A DNA stretch of 64,000 nt, from positions 5,022,001 through 5,086,000 of the forward strand of contig LR782234.1 in NCBI GenBank assembly GCA_902825215.1. The letters are read 5' to 3'. This document shows positions 15,805-24,021 of the stretch, piece after piece (position 1 is the stretch's first letter; every line of letters starts with the position of its first letter). The position numbers and the translations under genes were made by a program. Origin of the DNA: Pseudomonas fluorescens. GTDB taxonomy: Bacteria; Pseudomonadota; Gammaproteobacteria; Pseudomonadales; Pseudomonadaceae. The notes beneath the pieces are model-generated. The model was not told the origin of the DNA, did not search any database, and was given only the letters and a program-made list of their open reading frames with translations.

Positions 15805-15839
15805 AAAAGGCCCCAGAGTGAAAGCTCCGGGGCCTTTTT
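15805..15839 (+). terminator. leuA terminator
   Basis: AAAAGGCCCC pairs with GGGGCCTTTT, with an inner GAG/CTC pair, followed by a T-run. The A-rich left arm would allow use in both directions (the minus-strand omega-amidase ends nearby). Confidence 0.9.
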
Positions 15840-15854
15840 CTTGAAGATTGCGAT

Positions 15855-15932
15855 CGTTCCCATGCTCCGCGTGGGAATGCCTCAAGGGACGCTCTGCGTC
15901 CAGTGACGCGGAGCGTCACGGCTGCATTCCCC
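15855..15932. repeat. Second palindromic repeat family (non-REP)
   Basis: A string of small palindromes: GTTCCCATGC...GCGTGGGAATGC, GGACGCTCTGCGTCC and GTGACGCGGAGCGTCAC, ending GCATTCCCC. This compound element differs from the REP units and resembles dispersed repeats of Pseudomonas genomes. Confidence 0.7.
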
Positions 15933-15960
15933 TGTGGGAGCGAGCCTGCTCGCGAAGCGG
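15933..15960. repeat. Single REP unit
   Basis: One TGTGGGAGCGAGCCTGCTCG copy directly abutting the other palindromic element; no inverted partner. Confidence 0.88.
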
Positions 15961-15981
15961 CCAGCGCAGACAATGAATGGC

Positions 15982-16773
15982 TTAAGTGAACTCGAAGGTA
16001 TCGGCATCCAGATTCGCCGGAAACCGCTCGCGATACGCCGCCAACGGCGCCGCCTCCAGCACCACCTTGAACACCCCGTCCGCCTCCCCCGCCGCCAGCA
16101 ACGTCTCGCCCTGGAAATCCAGCACCTGACTGTCACCGGTATAGGCGAAGCCCTTGCCATCGCTGCCGACCCGATTCACCGCCGCCACATAGCAGAGGTT
16201 TTCGATGGCTCGGGCCGGCAACAGGCGATTCCAGTGCAGACGCCGTGCACCCGGCCAATTGGCGGTGTACAGCAGCAGGTCGGTGTCCTGGGCATCGCGG
16301 CTCCACACCGGGAAACGCAGGTCGTAACAGATCAGCGGGCGAACGCGCCAACCTTTCAATTCGAACTGCACCTGACGCTCGCCGGGGGTGTAATGGTTGT
16401 GTTCGCCGGCCATGCGGAACAAGTGACGCTTGTCGTAATGCAGCACCTCGCCGTCCGGTCGCGCCCACAGCAGGCGGTTGCGGTGGCTGCCGTCGGCGGC
16501 CTGGATGATCACGCTGCCGGTGATCACTGCGTCGAGTTTCGCTGCCTGTACCCGTAGCCATTTGCTGGTCGGGCCGTTTTCGGCTTCGGCGAGGGTTTCC
16601 GATTCCATCGAGAATCCGGTGGTGAACATCTCCGGCAAGATAATCAGATCGGCGCCACGCGCCTGCTCCAGCAGTCCCTCGAAATGCTCGAGGTTGGCCT
16701 GGCGGTCATGCCAGGCCAGGCTGGTCTGGATCAGCGCCAGGGTCAGGTCCGGCACTGCACTCAGATCACGCAT
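15982..16773 (-). CDS. Omega-amidase of the nitrilase family (YafV type)
   Basis: A 263-residue carbon-nitrogen hydrolase with the catalytic triad of the nitrilase superfamily: Glu in LPEMFTTG, Lys in YDKRHLF and Cys in ICYDLRFP. YafV/Nit2-type omega-amidases hydrolyse alpha-keto-gamma-methylthiobutyramate-like or alpha-ketoglutaramate products of glutamine transaminases. Its start lies inside the 3' end of the adjacent aminotransferase gene (13-bp overlap), so transaminase and amidase are translationally linked, which supports that pathway role. The same gene pair lies at this position in other pseudomonads. Confidence 0.9.
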   Translation of the reverse strand: MRDLSAVPDLTLALIQTSLAWHDRQANLEHFEGLLEQARGADLIILPEMFTTGFSMESETLAEAENGPTSKWLRVQAAKLDAVITGSVIIQAADGSHRNRLLWARPDGEVLHYDKRHLFRMAGEHNHYTPGERQVQFELKGWRVRPLICYDLRFPVWSRDAQDTDLLLYTANWPGARRLHWNRLLPARAIENLCYVAAVNRVGSDGKGFAYTGDSQVLDFQGETLLAAGEADGVFKVVLEAAPLAAYRERFPANLDADTFEFT

Positions 16774-17909
16774 AGTTTTGCCGCCGCTTCACGCAGCGTC
16801 TCCTCGCGCTTGGCAAAGCACAGGCGCACCAGGCGCTGGCCCTGCGGTGGATTCTGATAGAACACCGACACCGGAATACTTGCCACGCCATGCTCGCGGG
16901 TCATCCACAGGGCCATCTCGACATCATTGAGGTCGGGGCGAATCTGCGAATAATCGACCAGTTGGAAATAGGTACCGGTGACCCGAGTGAAGCTGAAGCG
17001 CGACGGCGCCAGCAGATCGCAGAACAGGTCGCGCTTGGCCTGATAGAAACCCGGCAATTCTTCGACGTGTTCAGGGTGCTCGGCCATGTAATCGGCCAGT
17101 GCGTATTGCAGCGGCGTGACACCGCAGAAACTCACGTATTGATGCACCTTGCGCAGCTCGGCAGTGAGCGCTGGCGGTGCGACGACGTAGCCGGTTTTCC
17201 AGCCGGTGACGTGATAGGTCTTGCCGAACGAGCTGACCACGAATGCGCGCTGATACAGCTCCTCATGAGCCAGCACGCTGACATGCGGCACGCCGTCGAA
17301 TACCAGGTGTTCGTAGACTTCGTCACTGATCACATAGATGTCGCGATCACGAATCAACGCGGCCAGTTGATCCAGTTCGGCACGACTGATCAGCGCGCCG
17401 CTCGGGTTGTGCGGGGTGTTGAGAATGATCATTCGTGTGCGCGGAGTCAGGGCTGCGCCGAGCTGATCGAAATCGATGGAAAAATCTTCCAGGCCCAACT
17501 GCACGTGGACGCGGCGGCCGCCGGCGAGTTCCACCGCCGGCTCATAGCTGTCGTAAGCCGGGTCGAAAACGATGACTTCGTCGCCGCTGTGGATAACCGC
17601 CTGAATGGCGCAGAAGATCGCTTGCGTCGCACCAGGCGTGACGGTCACTTCATGATCGGCATCGACCGTGGCGCCGTAACTGCGCGCGATCTTCGCGGCG
17701 ATCTGCTGACGCAGCGCCGGCAGGCCGGTCATCGGCGAATACTGGTTATGGCCGCTGGCAATGTGCCGACCGACTGCGTCACGCAGCGACTGCGGGCCGT
17801 CGAAATCCGGAAACCCCTGAGACAGGTTGATCGCCCCGGTCTGCGCCGCGAGCTGAGACATCTGCGTAAAAATGGTGATGCCGACATTCGGCAGCTTGCT
17901 GGTGATCAT
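16761..17909 (-). CDS. Methionine/glutamine aminotransferase (YbdL type)
   Basis: A 382-residue fold-type I PLP aminotransferase starting MITSKLPNVG at 17909. The family signature is present: INLSQGFPDFD, the NTPHNPSG substrate/PLP loop, ISDEVYEHLVF with the PLP-O3' Asp/Tyr, and the Schiff-base Lys in SSFGKTYHVTGWKTGY. Best match is the YbdL/kynurenine-type class that accepts methionine and uses keto acids or glutamine. Coupled by overlap to the omega-amidase gene, it probably works in methionine salvage or glutamine-driven transamination; the exact amino donor is inferred. Confidence 0.88.
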   Translation of the reverse strand: MITSKLPNVGITIFTQMSQLAAQTGAINLSQGFPDFDGPQSLRDAVGRHIASGHNQYSPMTGLPALRQQIAAKIARSYGATVDADHEVTVTPGATQAIFCAIQAVIHSGDEVIVFDPAYDSYEPAVELAGGRRVHVQLGLEDFSIDFDQLGAALTPRTRMIILNTPHNPSGALISRAELDQLAALIRDRDIYVISDEVYEHLVFDGVPHVSVLAHEELYQRAFVVSSFGKTYHVTGWKTGYVVAPPALTAELRKVHQYVSFCGVTPLQYALADYMAEHPEHVEELPGFYQAKRDLFCDLLAPSRFSFTRVTGTYFQLVDYSQIRPDLNDVEMALWMTREHGVASIPVSVFYQNPPQGQRLVRLCFAKREETLREAAAKLCVI

Positions 17910-17930
17910 CGGAAGCCCCTTGCAGGTGAT

Positions 17931-18058
17931 GTGCAAGTTTCAAGCGTCAAGCTGCAAGCTGCAAGCAAAAACCCTCGCCCACAAAAAAGGGCTCCTACAG
18001 AGCCCTTTTTGCGTTACCGCTTTCACTTGAAGCTTGCAGCTTGAAACTTGAAGCTGCT
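17931..18058. repeat. Inverted repeat element around der terminator
   Basis: Left arm rich in AGCTGCAAGC (17931-17966) and right arm rich in GCTTGCAGCTTGAAACTTG (18026-18058) form a long imperfect inverted repeat with the terminator in its middle. This AAGCTTGCAGCTTG type is another dispersed Pseudomonas element. Confidence 0.65.
17984..18010 (-). terminator. Terminator downstream of der
   Basis: AAAAAGGGCTC / GAGCCCTTTTT, an 11-bp stem with a 5-base loop, T-runs on both strands. It lies 52 bp after the der stop and would work in both directions. Confidence 0.88.
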
Positions 18059-18061
18059 GTT

Positions 18062-19534
18062 TTATTTTTTGTCGCGGCGTTTCTTGCTGGCTTTCTTGTT
18101 GTGCGACATCAAGCGACGCTTCTTGTTGACCTGGCGGTCGGTCAGCGTGTTCTTGTTGCCTTCGTACGGGTTCTCGCCGCCCTTGAACTCGATGCGGATC
18201 GGCGTACCGACGAGCTTCAGCACACGACGGTAAGTGTTCTCCAGATAGCGCACATACGACTTCGGCACTTTCTCGATCTGGTTACCGTGGATCACGATGA
18301 TCGGCGGGTTGGCACCACCCAAGTGCGCATAACGCAGCTTGATGCGGCGATTGTTGACCATTGGTGGCGCGTGCTCGCCTACCGCGTCTTCGAGAATCTG
18401 GGTCAGACGGTTGGTCGGCCAGCGGGTGACCGCCGACTTGAACGAGTTCTGTACGGAAGCGTAGAGGTTGCCCACGCCCGTGCCGTGCAGTGCCGAGATG
18501 AAGTGGATGTCGGCGTAGTCAACGAAGAACAGACGACGTTGCAGCTCGACCTTGACGAAATCGCGCTCGCTCGGCGTCATGCCGTCCCACTTGTTGATCG
18601 CGATGACCAGCGCACGACCCGACTCGATGGCGAAGCCCAGCAGGTTGAGATCGTGATCGACCACGCCTTCGCGGGCGTCCATCACGAAGATCACCACGTT
18701 GGCGTCTTTGATCGCCTGCAGGGTTTTGACCACGGAGAATTTTTCAACTTCTTCGTGGATCTTGCCGCGCTTGCGCACACCGGCGGTGTCGATCAGCGTG
18801 TACTTTTCTTCGTTGCGTTCGAACGGGATGTAGATACTGTCGCGGGTCGTGCCAGGCTGGTCATAGACGATCACCCGGTCTTCACCGAGCATGCGGTTGA
18901 CCAGGGTCGACTTGCCGACGTTCGGACGGCCGATGATAGCGATCTTGATCCCGTCTTTTTCGCTCGGGCCAGGAATGCGCTTGGCTTCCTCGCCTTCAGC
19001 AACGATCTCTTCCTCTTCGCCTTCAGCCGGCTCGTCATCATCACGCGGGAAGTCGCTCAGGGCGGCTTCGAGCAACTGCGTGATGCCACGGCCATGGGCA
19101 CCGGCGATCGGGATCGCGTGGCCCATGCCCAGCGGGGCGAATTCGGCGCGGGCCATTTCCGGGTCGATGTTGTCGACCTTGTTGGCAACCACGTGGGAAC
19201 GCTTGTTACGTTTGCGCAGATGTTCGGCGATCATCTGGTCGGCGGCGGTGAAACCGGCCTTGGCATCTACCAGGAACAGCACAACGTCTGCTTCTTCAAT
19301 GGCCAGCAGCGACTGCTCGGCCATTTTTTCGTCCATACCATGTTCGTCACCGGAGATACCGCCGGTGTCGATCAGAATGTAGGAACGCCCTTGCCACTTG
19401 GCCTCACCGTACTGGCGATCACGGGTCAGACCGGACAGATCGCCGACGATGGCGTCGCGAGTCCGAGTCAGGCGGTTGAACAAGGTGGACTTGCCGACGT
19501 TCGGTCGGCCCACCAGGGCGATTACGGGAACCAT
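18062..19534 (-). CDS. der: Ribosome biogenesis GTPase Der (EngA)
   Basis: Essential double GTPase needed for 50S subunit assembly. The 490-residue protein has two tandem G domains, each with GRPNVGKST (residue 8 on, and about residue 200 on) and with DTGG and DTAGVRKRGKI as switch II motifs. An acidic linker (EGEEEE) lies between them. A C-terminal KH-like domain ends in a Lys/Arg-rich tail (SHNKKASKKRRDKK). The start at 19534 (MVPVIALVGRP) is preferred because GGAGAG precedes it and the family begins there; the ATG at 19546 gives a 4-residue extension. Located after bamB but separated by a terminator and a REPIN, so it likely has its own promoter too. Confidence 0.97.
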   Translation of the reverse strand: MVPVIALVGRPNVGKSTLFNRLTRTRDAIVGDLSGLTRDRQYGEAKWQGRSYILIDTGGISGDEHGMDEKMAEQSLLAIEEADVVLFLVDAKAGFTAADQMIAEHLRKRNKRSHVVANKVDNIDPEMARAEFAPLGMGHAIPIAGAHGRGITQLLEAALSDFPRDDDEPAEGEEEEIVAEGEEAKRIPGPSEKDGIKIAIIGRPNVGKSTLVNRMLGEDRVIVYDQPGTTRDSIYIPFERNEEKYTLIDTAGVRKRGKIHEEVEKFSVVKTLQAIKDANVVIFVMDAREGVVDHDLNLLGFAIESGRALVIAINKWDGMTPSERDFVKVELQRRLFFVDYADIHFISALHGTGVGNLYASVQNSFKSAVTRWPTNRLTQILEDAVGEHAPPMVNNRRIKLRYAHLGGANPPIIVIHGNQIEKVPKSYVRYLENTYRRVLKLVGTPIRIEFKGGENPYEGNKNTLTDRQVNKKRRLMSHNKKASKKRRDKK

Positions 19535-19560
19535 GCGGCTCTCCACTTCGTTATTTCAGA

Positions 19561-19590
19561 AAATACAAAAGCCGCTGCGAGGCAGCGGCT
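19561..19590 (-). terminator. Terminator after bamB
   Basis: A 9-bp stem AGCCGCTGC/GCAGCGGCT with a 3-base loop (19570-19590), followed on the minus strand by TTTTGTATTTT. It closes the cluster that ends with bamB. Confidence 0.8.
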
Positions 19591-19620
19591 GGTGCTCGGG
19601 GCAACACTGTGGGTGTTTTC

Positions 19621-19718
19621 TGTGGGAGCGAGCCTGCTCGCGAAAACGCCAGTACAGCGCGTTCATTCAGGCCATCAGCGTAATCGTTGACGCCCATCGC
19701 GAGCAGGCTCGCTCCCAC
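19621..19718. repeat. REPIN
   Basis: TGTGGGAGCGAGCCTGCTCG and its inverse about 50 bp apart, between bamB and the terminator. Confidence 0.92.
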
Positions 19719-19769
19719 CTTCCTACACACAAGTGAAGCTGCCTGGGGTGTTAACCCCAAGCATAGTTG

Positions 19770-20921
19770 TTACTTGATGGTCAGGGCTTCCAGTTTGCCG
19801 CTGTTGCCATACACATAAATCGTGTCACCCACCACCAGCGGACGGGCACGCAGGCCGTCGCTGTCGATGCGCTCACGGCCGACGAAACGACCGTCAACCT
19901 GACTCAGCAGGTGCAGATAACCTTCCAGGTCACCCACTGCAACATAGCTGGAGAACACTTCCGGAGCCGACAGCTGGCGGCGAGCCAGCGCATCGTTGCT
20001 CCACAATGCGGTGGTGGAACGCTCATCGACGCCTTCAACGGTGCCCGAGGACAGGCTCACGTAGACGCTGCCGAAACCCTGAGCGATACCGGCGTAGCTC
20101 GAGGCGTCGCGCTGCCAGAGTTGACGACCGCTTTCCACGTCCAGTGCCGCGACGCGACCCTGATAGCTGGCCACGTACAGCGTACCGCCGGACAGCAGCA
20201 GACCGCCGTCGATGTCGACCACGCGCTCCAGTTCCGAACGACCCTGTGGAATGGCGATGCGCTGTTCCCACACCGGCACGCCGTTGGAAATGTCCAGGGC
20301 GACCACTTTACCGGTCGACAGGCCAGCCAGCGCCAGGCGGTTGGTCACCAGCGGTGCACTGGTGCCCCGCAAGGTCAGTACCGCCGGAGTGCTGTCATAT
20401 ACCCAGCGCTGATTACCGGTGGATGCATCCAGACCGATCAGACGATCGTCCTGGGTCTGCACCACCACTACGTCACCGTTGTTGGCCGGCGGCGCGAGGA
20501 CTTCGCTGTTGACCCGTGCACGCCACTTCTCTTCACCGTTGCTGGTGTCCAGAGCGACGACTTCGCCACGCAGGGTGCCGATCAACACCAGACCGTAACC
20601 AACGCCAACGGCGCCGGAAACCGGCAGTTCAAGGTCCTGTTTCCATTTCACGTCGCCATTGCTGCGATCCATGGCCATGACCACACCAGTGACATCGGCG
20701 GCGTAGATGGTGTCACCATCGATCGCCGGCACCAGCATGTTGTAGGTTTCGCCCTGACCGTCACCGATCGAACGACTCCACTGCTTTTGCAGAACCACTT
20801 CTTCTTTGAAGTCGGTCAGTTCGGCCGGTGGCAATTCTTTCTTGCTGTTGCTGCTGCAACCCGCGGCCAGAAGGGCCAGAGCCAGCAATGCTGCATGCTT
20901 CCAACGGATCACGTCACGCAT
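19770..20921 (-). CDS. bamB: Outer-membrane assembly lipoprotein BamB
   Basis: A 383-residue lipoprotein of the BAM complex that inserts beta-barrel proteins into the outer membrane. The start MRDVIRWKH gives a signal peptide with lipobox LLAAGC. The rest is an eight-bladed PQQ-like beta-propeller with repeated blade motifs (GDTIYAADVTGVVMAMD, GTLRGEVVALDTSNGEEKW, ASYQGRVAALDVESGRQLW). The start overlaps the end of yfgM by 8 bp, so the pair is translationally coupled. The longer frame from 20975 would bury the signal peptide and is rejected. Confidence 0.96.
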   Translation of the reverse strand: MRDVIRWKHAALLALALLAAGCSSNSKKELPPAELTDFKEEVVLQKQWSRSIGDGQGETYNMLVPAIDGDTIYAADVTGVVMAMDRSNGDVKWKQDLELPVSGAVGVGYGLVLIGTLRGEVVALDTSNGEEKWRARVNSEVLAPPANNGDVVVVQTQDDRLIGLDASTGNQRWVYDSTPAVLTLRGTSAPLVTNRLALAGLSTGKVVALDISNGVPVWEQRIAIPQGRSELERVVDIDGGLLLSGGTLYVASYQGRVAALDVESGRQLWQRDASSYAGIAQGFGSVYVSLSSGTVEGVDERSTTALWSNDALARRQLSAPEVFSSYVAVGDLEGYLHLLSQVDGRFVGRERIDSDGLRARPLVVGDTIYVYGNSGKLEALTIK

Positions 20922-21555
20922 CCCCTTTGGCCAGGTCGTCGAGCTTGATTTGAAGGCCACCGACTGCCGCTTCATCCGACAGTGCCGCCTTGGCTTTTTG
21001 ATACGCCTTGTTCGCGTCGTCAGTGCGGCCCAGCTTCACCAGCAGGTCGCCCTTGAGTTCTTCGCGAGTGGCCAGGAACGCTTTGTCGGCATCGCCGTCG
21101 AGCAGCTTCAGGGCATCTTCGGTCTTGTCCTGCGCACCCAATACCTGCGCCAGACGCTGACGGGCGATCTCGCCCAGCGCCGGGTTGGCCGGTTTGTCGA
21201 CGATGGCTTTCAGTTCGGTGGCTGCGTCATCGAGCTTGCCGCTATCGACCGCGACCTTGGCGACGAACAGGCTGCCGTACTGCGCGTAGGCAGAACCGCC
21301 GAACTCGCTGTTGAGCTTGCCGGCCAGGTCGGCAACGCGCGCCGCGTCTGGCTTACCGTCAGGCGTCAGCGTGGTTTCCAGCAATTGCTGGTAAAGCACC
21401 GAGGCGCCTTGCGACTGGTTGCTCTGATACTTGTGATAAGCCTGCCAGCCGAACACGATGACCAGCGCCAACAGGCCGCCGGTGACCAGAGGTTTGCCGT
21501 TGCGTGTCCACCAGTCCTTCAAATCCGCCAACTGTTCGTCTTCGGTACTCGACAC
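20914..21555 (-). CDS. yfgM: YfgM-type periplasmic TPR protein
   Basis: A 213-residue protein with a short cytoplasmic N-terminus (DEQLADLKDWWTRNGKPL), one transmembrane segment (about residues 25-40, GGLLALVIVFGWQAY) and a periplasmic tetratricopeptide-type C-terminus. In E. coli YfgM is an ancillary SecYEG factor that hands substrates to periplasmic chaperones. Its place between hisS and bamB, overlapping bamB by 8 bp, is the conserved order in gammaproteobacteria. Confidence 0.92.
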   Translation of the reverse strand: MSSTEDEQLADLKDWWTRNGKPLVTGGLLALVIVFGWQAYHKYQSNQSQGASVLYQQLLETTLTPDGKPDAARVADLAGKLNSEFGGSAYAQYGSLFVAKVAVDSGKLDDAATELKAIVDKPANPALGEIARQRLAQVLGAQDKTEDALKLLDGDADKAFLATREELKGDLLVKLGRTDDANKAYQKAKAALSDEAAVGGLQIKLDDLAKGDA

Positions 21556-21596
21556 CCCAATACTCCTTAATCGCTAAATCGGCTGTTAAGACAGCT

Positions 21597-22886
21597 TCAA
21601 CCCTGCACGACGCAGGTGGCCAGGTGAGCGGCGAGCGCATCCCAGGCAATGCTTTGTTGTTCGCCCTGGCCACGCAGGGGTTTGAAACCTACCACTTGCT
21701 GGGCCATCTCGTCGTCACCGAGGATCAGTGCGTACAGCGCACCGCTCTTGTCGGCTTTCTTGAACTGGCTCTTGAAGCTGCCGGCGCCGGCATTGACTTG
21801 CAGACGCAGGTTTGGAAGCTGATCGCGAACCCGCTCGGCCAGCGCCAGACCGGCCAGCTCAGCCTGCTCACCGAAGGCGCACAGGTAGACGTCGACCTGA
21901 CGGGAGATTTCTTCCGGGATCTGCTCGAGGGTTTCGAGCATCAGCACCAGACGTTCGATGCCCATGGCGAAACCGACGCCGGTGGTCGGCTTGCCGCCCA
22001 TCTGTTCGACCAGACCATCGTAACGGCCACCCGCGCACACGGTGCCCTGGGCGCCGAGCTTGTCGGTGACCCATTCGAAAACGGTTTTGCTGTAGTAATC
22101 GAGGCCGCGCACCAGTTTCGGGTTGAGCACGTACGGAATGCCGACCGCGTCCAGGCGCGCCTTCAGACCTTCGAAGTGAGCACGGGACTCGTCATCGAGG
22201 TAGTCGGCCATTTTCGGCGCATCGACCAGTACCGCCTGAGTGTCGGCGTTCTTGGTGTCGAGCACGCGCAGCGGGTTGGTTTTCAGGCGGCGCTGGCTGT
22301 CTTCGTCGAGCTTGTCGTGGTGCGCCGAGAGATACTCGACCAGCGCTTCACGATAACGCCCGCGGGACTCGCTGGTGCCGAGGCTGTTGAGTTCGAGCTT
22401 GACCGCATCGCGAATACCCAGCTCGCCCCACAGGCGCCAGGTCATGATGATCAATTCGGCGTCAATGTCCGGACCGTCGAGGTTGAACACCTCCAGCCCG
22501 ATCTGGTGGAACTGACGATAACGGCCTTTCTGCGGGCGCTCGTGGCGGAACATCGGGCCGATGTACCAGAGTTTCTGCACCTGACCGCCGCCGGTGATGC
22601 CGTGTTCGAGCACAGCGCGCACGCATGCCGCAGTACCTTCAGGACGCAGGGTCAGCGAATCGCCGTTGCGGTCTTCGAAGGTGTACATCTCTTTTTCGAC
22701 GATATCGGTCACTTCACCGATCGAGCGCTTGAACAGCTCGGTGAACTCGACGATCGGCATGCGGATCTGCTTGTAACCGTAGTTGTCCAGCAGACGCGCA
22801 ACAGTGCCCTCGAAATAACGCCACAGCGGGGTCTGTTCGGGCAGGATGTCGTTCATGCCACGAATGGCTTGCAGAGACTTGCTCAC
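21597..22886 (-). CDS. hisS: Histidyl-tRNA synthetase
   Basis: Charges tRNA-His. The 429-residue class II synthetase begins MSKSLQAIRGMNDILP and has motif 2 (FRHERPQKGRYRQFHQ), the HisA motif (LVRGLDYYSKTVFEW) and motif 3 (TGVGFAMGIERL). The C-terminal anticodon-binding domain follows from about residue 330. Genes on both sides (ispG 22 bp upstream, yfgM 41 bp downstream) lie on the same strand, giving one operon. Confidence 0.98.
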   Translation of the reverse strand: MSKSLQAIRGMNDILPEQTPLWRYFEGTVARLLDNYGYKQIRMPIVEFTELFKRSIGEVTDIVEKEMYTFEDRNGDSLTLRPEGTAACVRAVLEHGITGGGQVQKLWYIGPMFRHERPQKGRYRQFHQIGLEVFNLDGPDIDAELIIMTWRLWGELGIRDAVKLELNSLGTSESRGRYREALVEYLSAHHDKLDEDSQRRLKTNPLRVLDTKNADTQAVLVDAPKMADYLDDESRAHFEGLKARLDAVGIPYVLNPKLVRGLDYYSKTVFEWVTDKLGAQGTVCAGGRYDGLVEQMGGKPTTGVGFAMGIERLVLMLETLEQIPEEISRQVDVYLCAFGEQAELAGLALAERVRDQLPNLRLQVNAGAGSFKSQFKKADKSGALYALILGDDEMAQQVVGFKPLRGQGEQQSIAWDALAAHLATCVVQG

Positions 22887-22908
22887 AAAAATTCCTTAAT
22901 TCGTTCGA

Positions 22909-24018
22909 TCAGCCGCGCGCGATAACCGCAGCGTCAGCTTCGACCTTTTCGGCCGCTTTCTGGCGGATCAGCCGTTCCAGCTCATCCACCAGATTGTCAT
23001 TCGTCAGTTTCTGCGACGGCTTGCCATCGATGTAAATCAGGTTTGGCGTGCCGCCAGTCAAGCCGATGTGGGCTTCCTTGGCTTCGCCGGGGCCGTTGAC
23101 CACGCAACCGATCACCGCGACATCCAGCGGCACCAGCAGGTCTTCAAGGCGCCCTTCCAGCTCGTTCATGGTTTTCACCACATCGAAGTTCTGCCGCGAG
23201 CAGCTCGGGCAGGCGATGAAGTTGATGCCACGGGAACGCAGATGCAAAGACTTGAGAATGTCGTAGCCGACCTTCACTTCCTCGACCGGGTCGGCCGCCA
23301 GCGAGATGCGGATAGTATCGCCAATCCCTTCGGCGAGCAGCATACCTAGGCCGACGGCGGATTTCACTGTGCCCGAACGCAATCCACCGGCTTCAGTGAT
23401 ACCCAGATGCAGCGGCTGGACGATTTCTTTCGCCAGCAGACGGTAGGCTTCGACGGCCATGAACACGTCGGAGGCCTTCACGCTGACCTTGAAGTCCTGG
23501 AAATTCAGGCGTTCAAGGTGTTCAACGTGACGCAATGCGGATTCAACCAGCGCCGCCGGCGTCGGTTCGCCGTATTTCTTTTGCAGGTCTTTTTCCAGCG
23601 AGCCGGCGTTGACCCCGATGCGGATCGGAATGCCGCGATCACGCGCTGCATCGACCACCGCACGCACACGGTCTTCGCGACCGATGTTGCCCGGGTTGAT
23701 GCGCAGGCAGTCCACACCCAGTTCGGCCACGCGCAAGGCAATGCGGTAGTCGAAGTGAATGTCGGCAACCAACGGCACCTTGACTAGTTGCTTGATCTTG
23801 CCGAACGCCTCGGCGGCGTCCATGTCCGGCACCGAAACGCGGACGATATCGACGCCAGCCGCTTCCAGACGGTTGATCTGCGCAACGGTGGCGGCGACGT
23901 CATTGGTGTCGCTGTTGGTCATGCTCTGCACCGCGATCGGTGCGTCGCCGCCCACCGGTACGTTGCCGACCCAGATCTTGCGCGAAACGCGACGTTTGAT
24001 TGGAGATTCGCCGTGCAT
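22909..24018 (-). CDS. ispG: 4-hydroxy-3-methylbut-2-enyl diphosphate synthase (IspG/GcpE)
   Basis: Iron-sulfur enzyme of the MEP isoprenoid pathway; reduces MEcPP to HMBPP. At 369 residues it has the TIM-barrel part (VGNVPVGGDAPIAVQSMTN at the start) and the C-terminal [4Fe-4S] domain with its Cys in CPSCSRQNF and in GCVVNGPGEAKE. It starts 3 bp after rodZ, so it is co-translated with the upstream cluster; the dependence of IspG on Fe-S clusters makes the nearby isc operon relevant but separately regulated. Confidence 0.98.
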   Translation of the reverse strand: MHGESPIKRRVSRKIWVGNVPVGGDAPIAVQSMTNSDTNDVAATVAQINRLEAAGVDIVRVSVPDMDAAEAFGKIKQLVKVPLVADIHFDYRIALRVAELGVDCLRINPGNIGREDRVRAVVDAARDRGIPIRIGVNAGSLEKDLQKKYGEPTPAALVESALRHVEHLERLNFQDFKVSVKASDVFMAVEAYRLLAKEIVQPLHLGITEAGGLRSGTVKSAVGLGMLLAEGIGDTIRISLAADPVEEVKVGYDILKSLHLRSRGINFIACPSCSRQNFDVVKTMNELEGRLEDLLVPLDVAVIGCVVNGPGEAKEAHIGLTGGTPNLIYIDGKPSQKLTNDNLVDELERLIRQKAAEKVEADAAVIARG

Positions 24019-24021
24019 GAC

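Noticed and set aside
13965..15863. 632-codon minus-strand ORF opposite leuA
   Set aside because: Antisense to leuA along its whole length, no ribosome site or domain.
18041..19690. 549-codon plus-strand ORF opposite der
   Set aside because: Antisense to der and running into a REPIN; no recognisable protein features.
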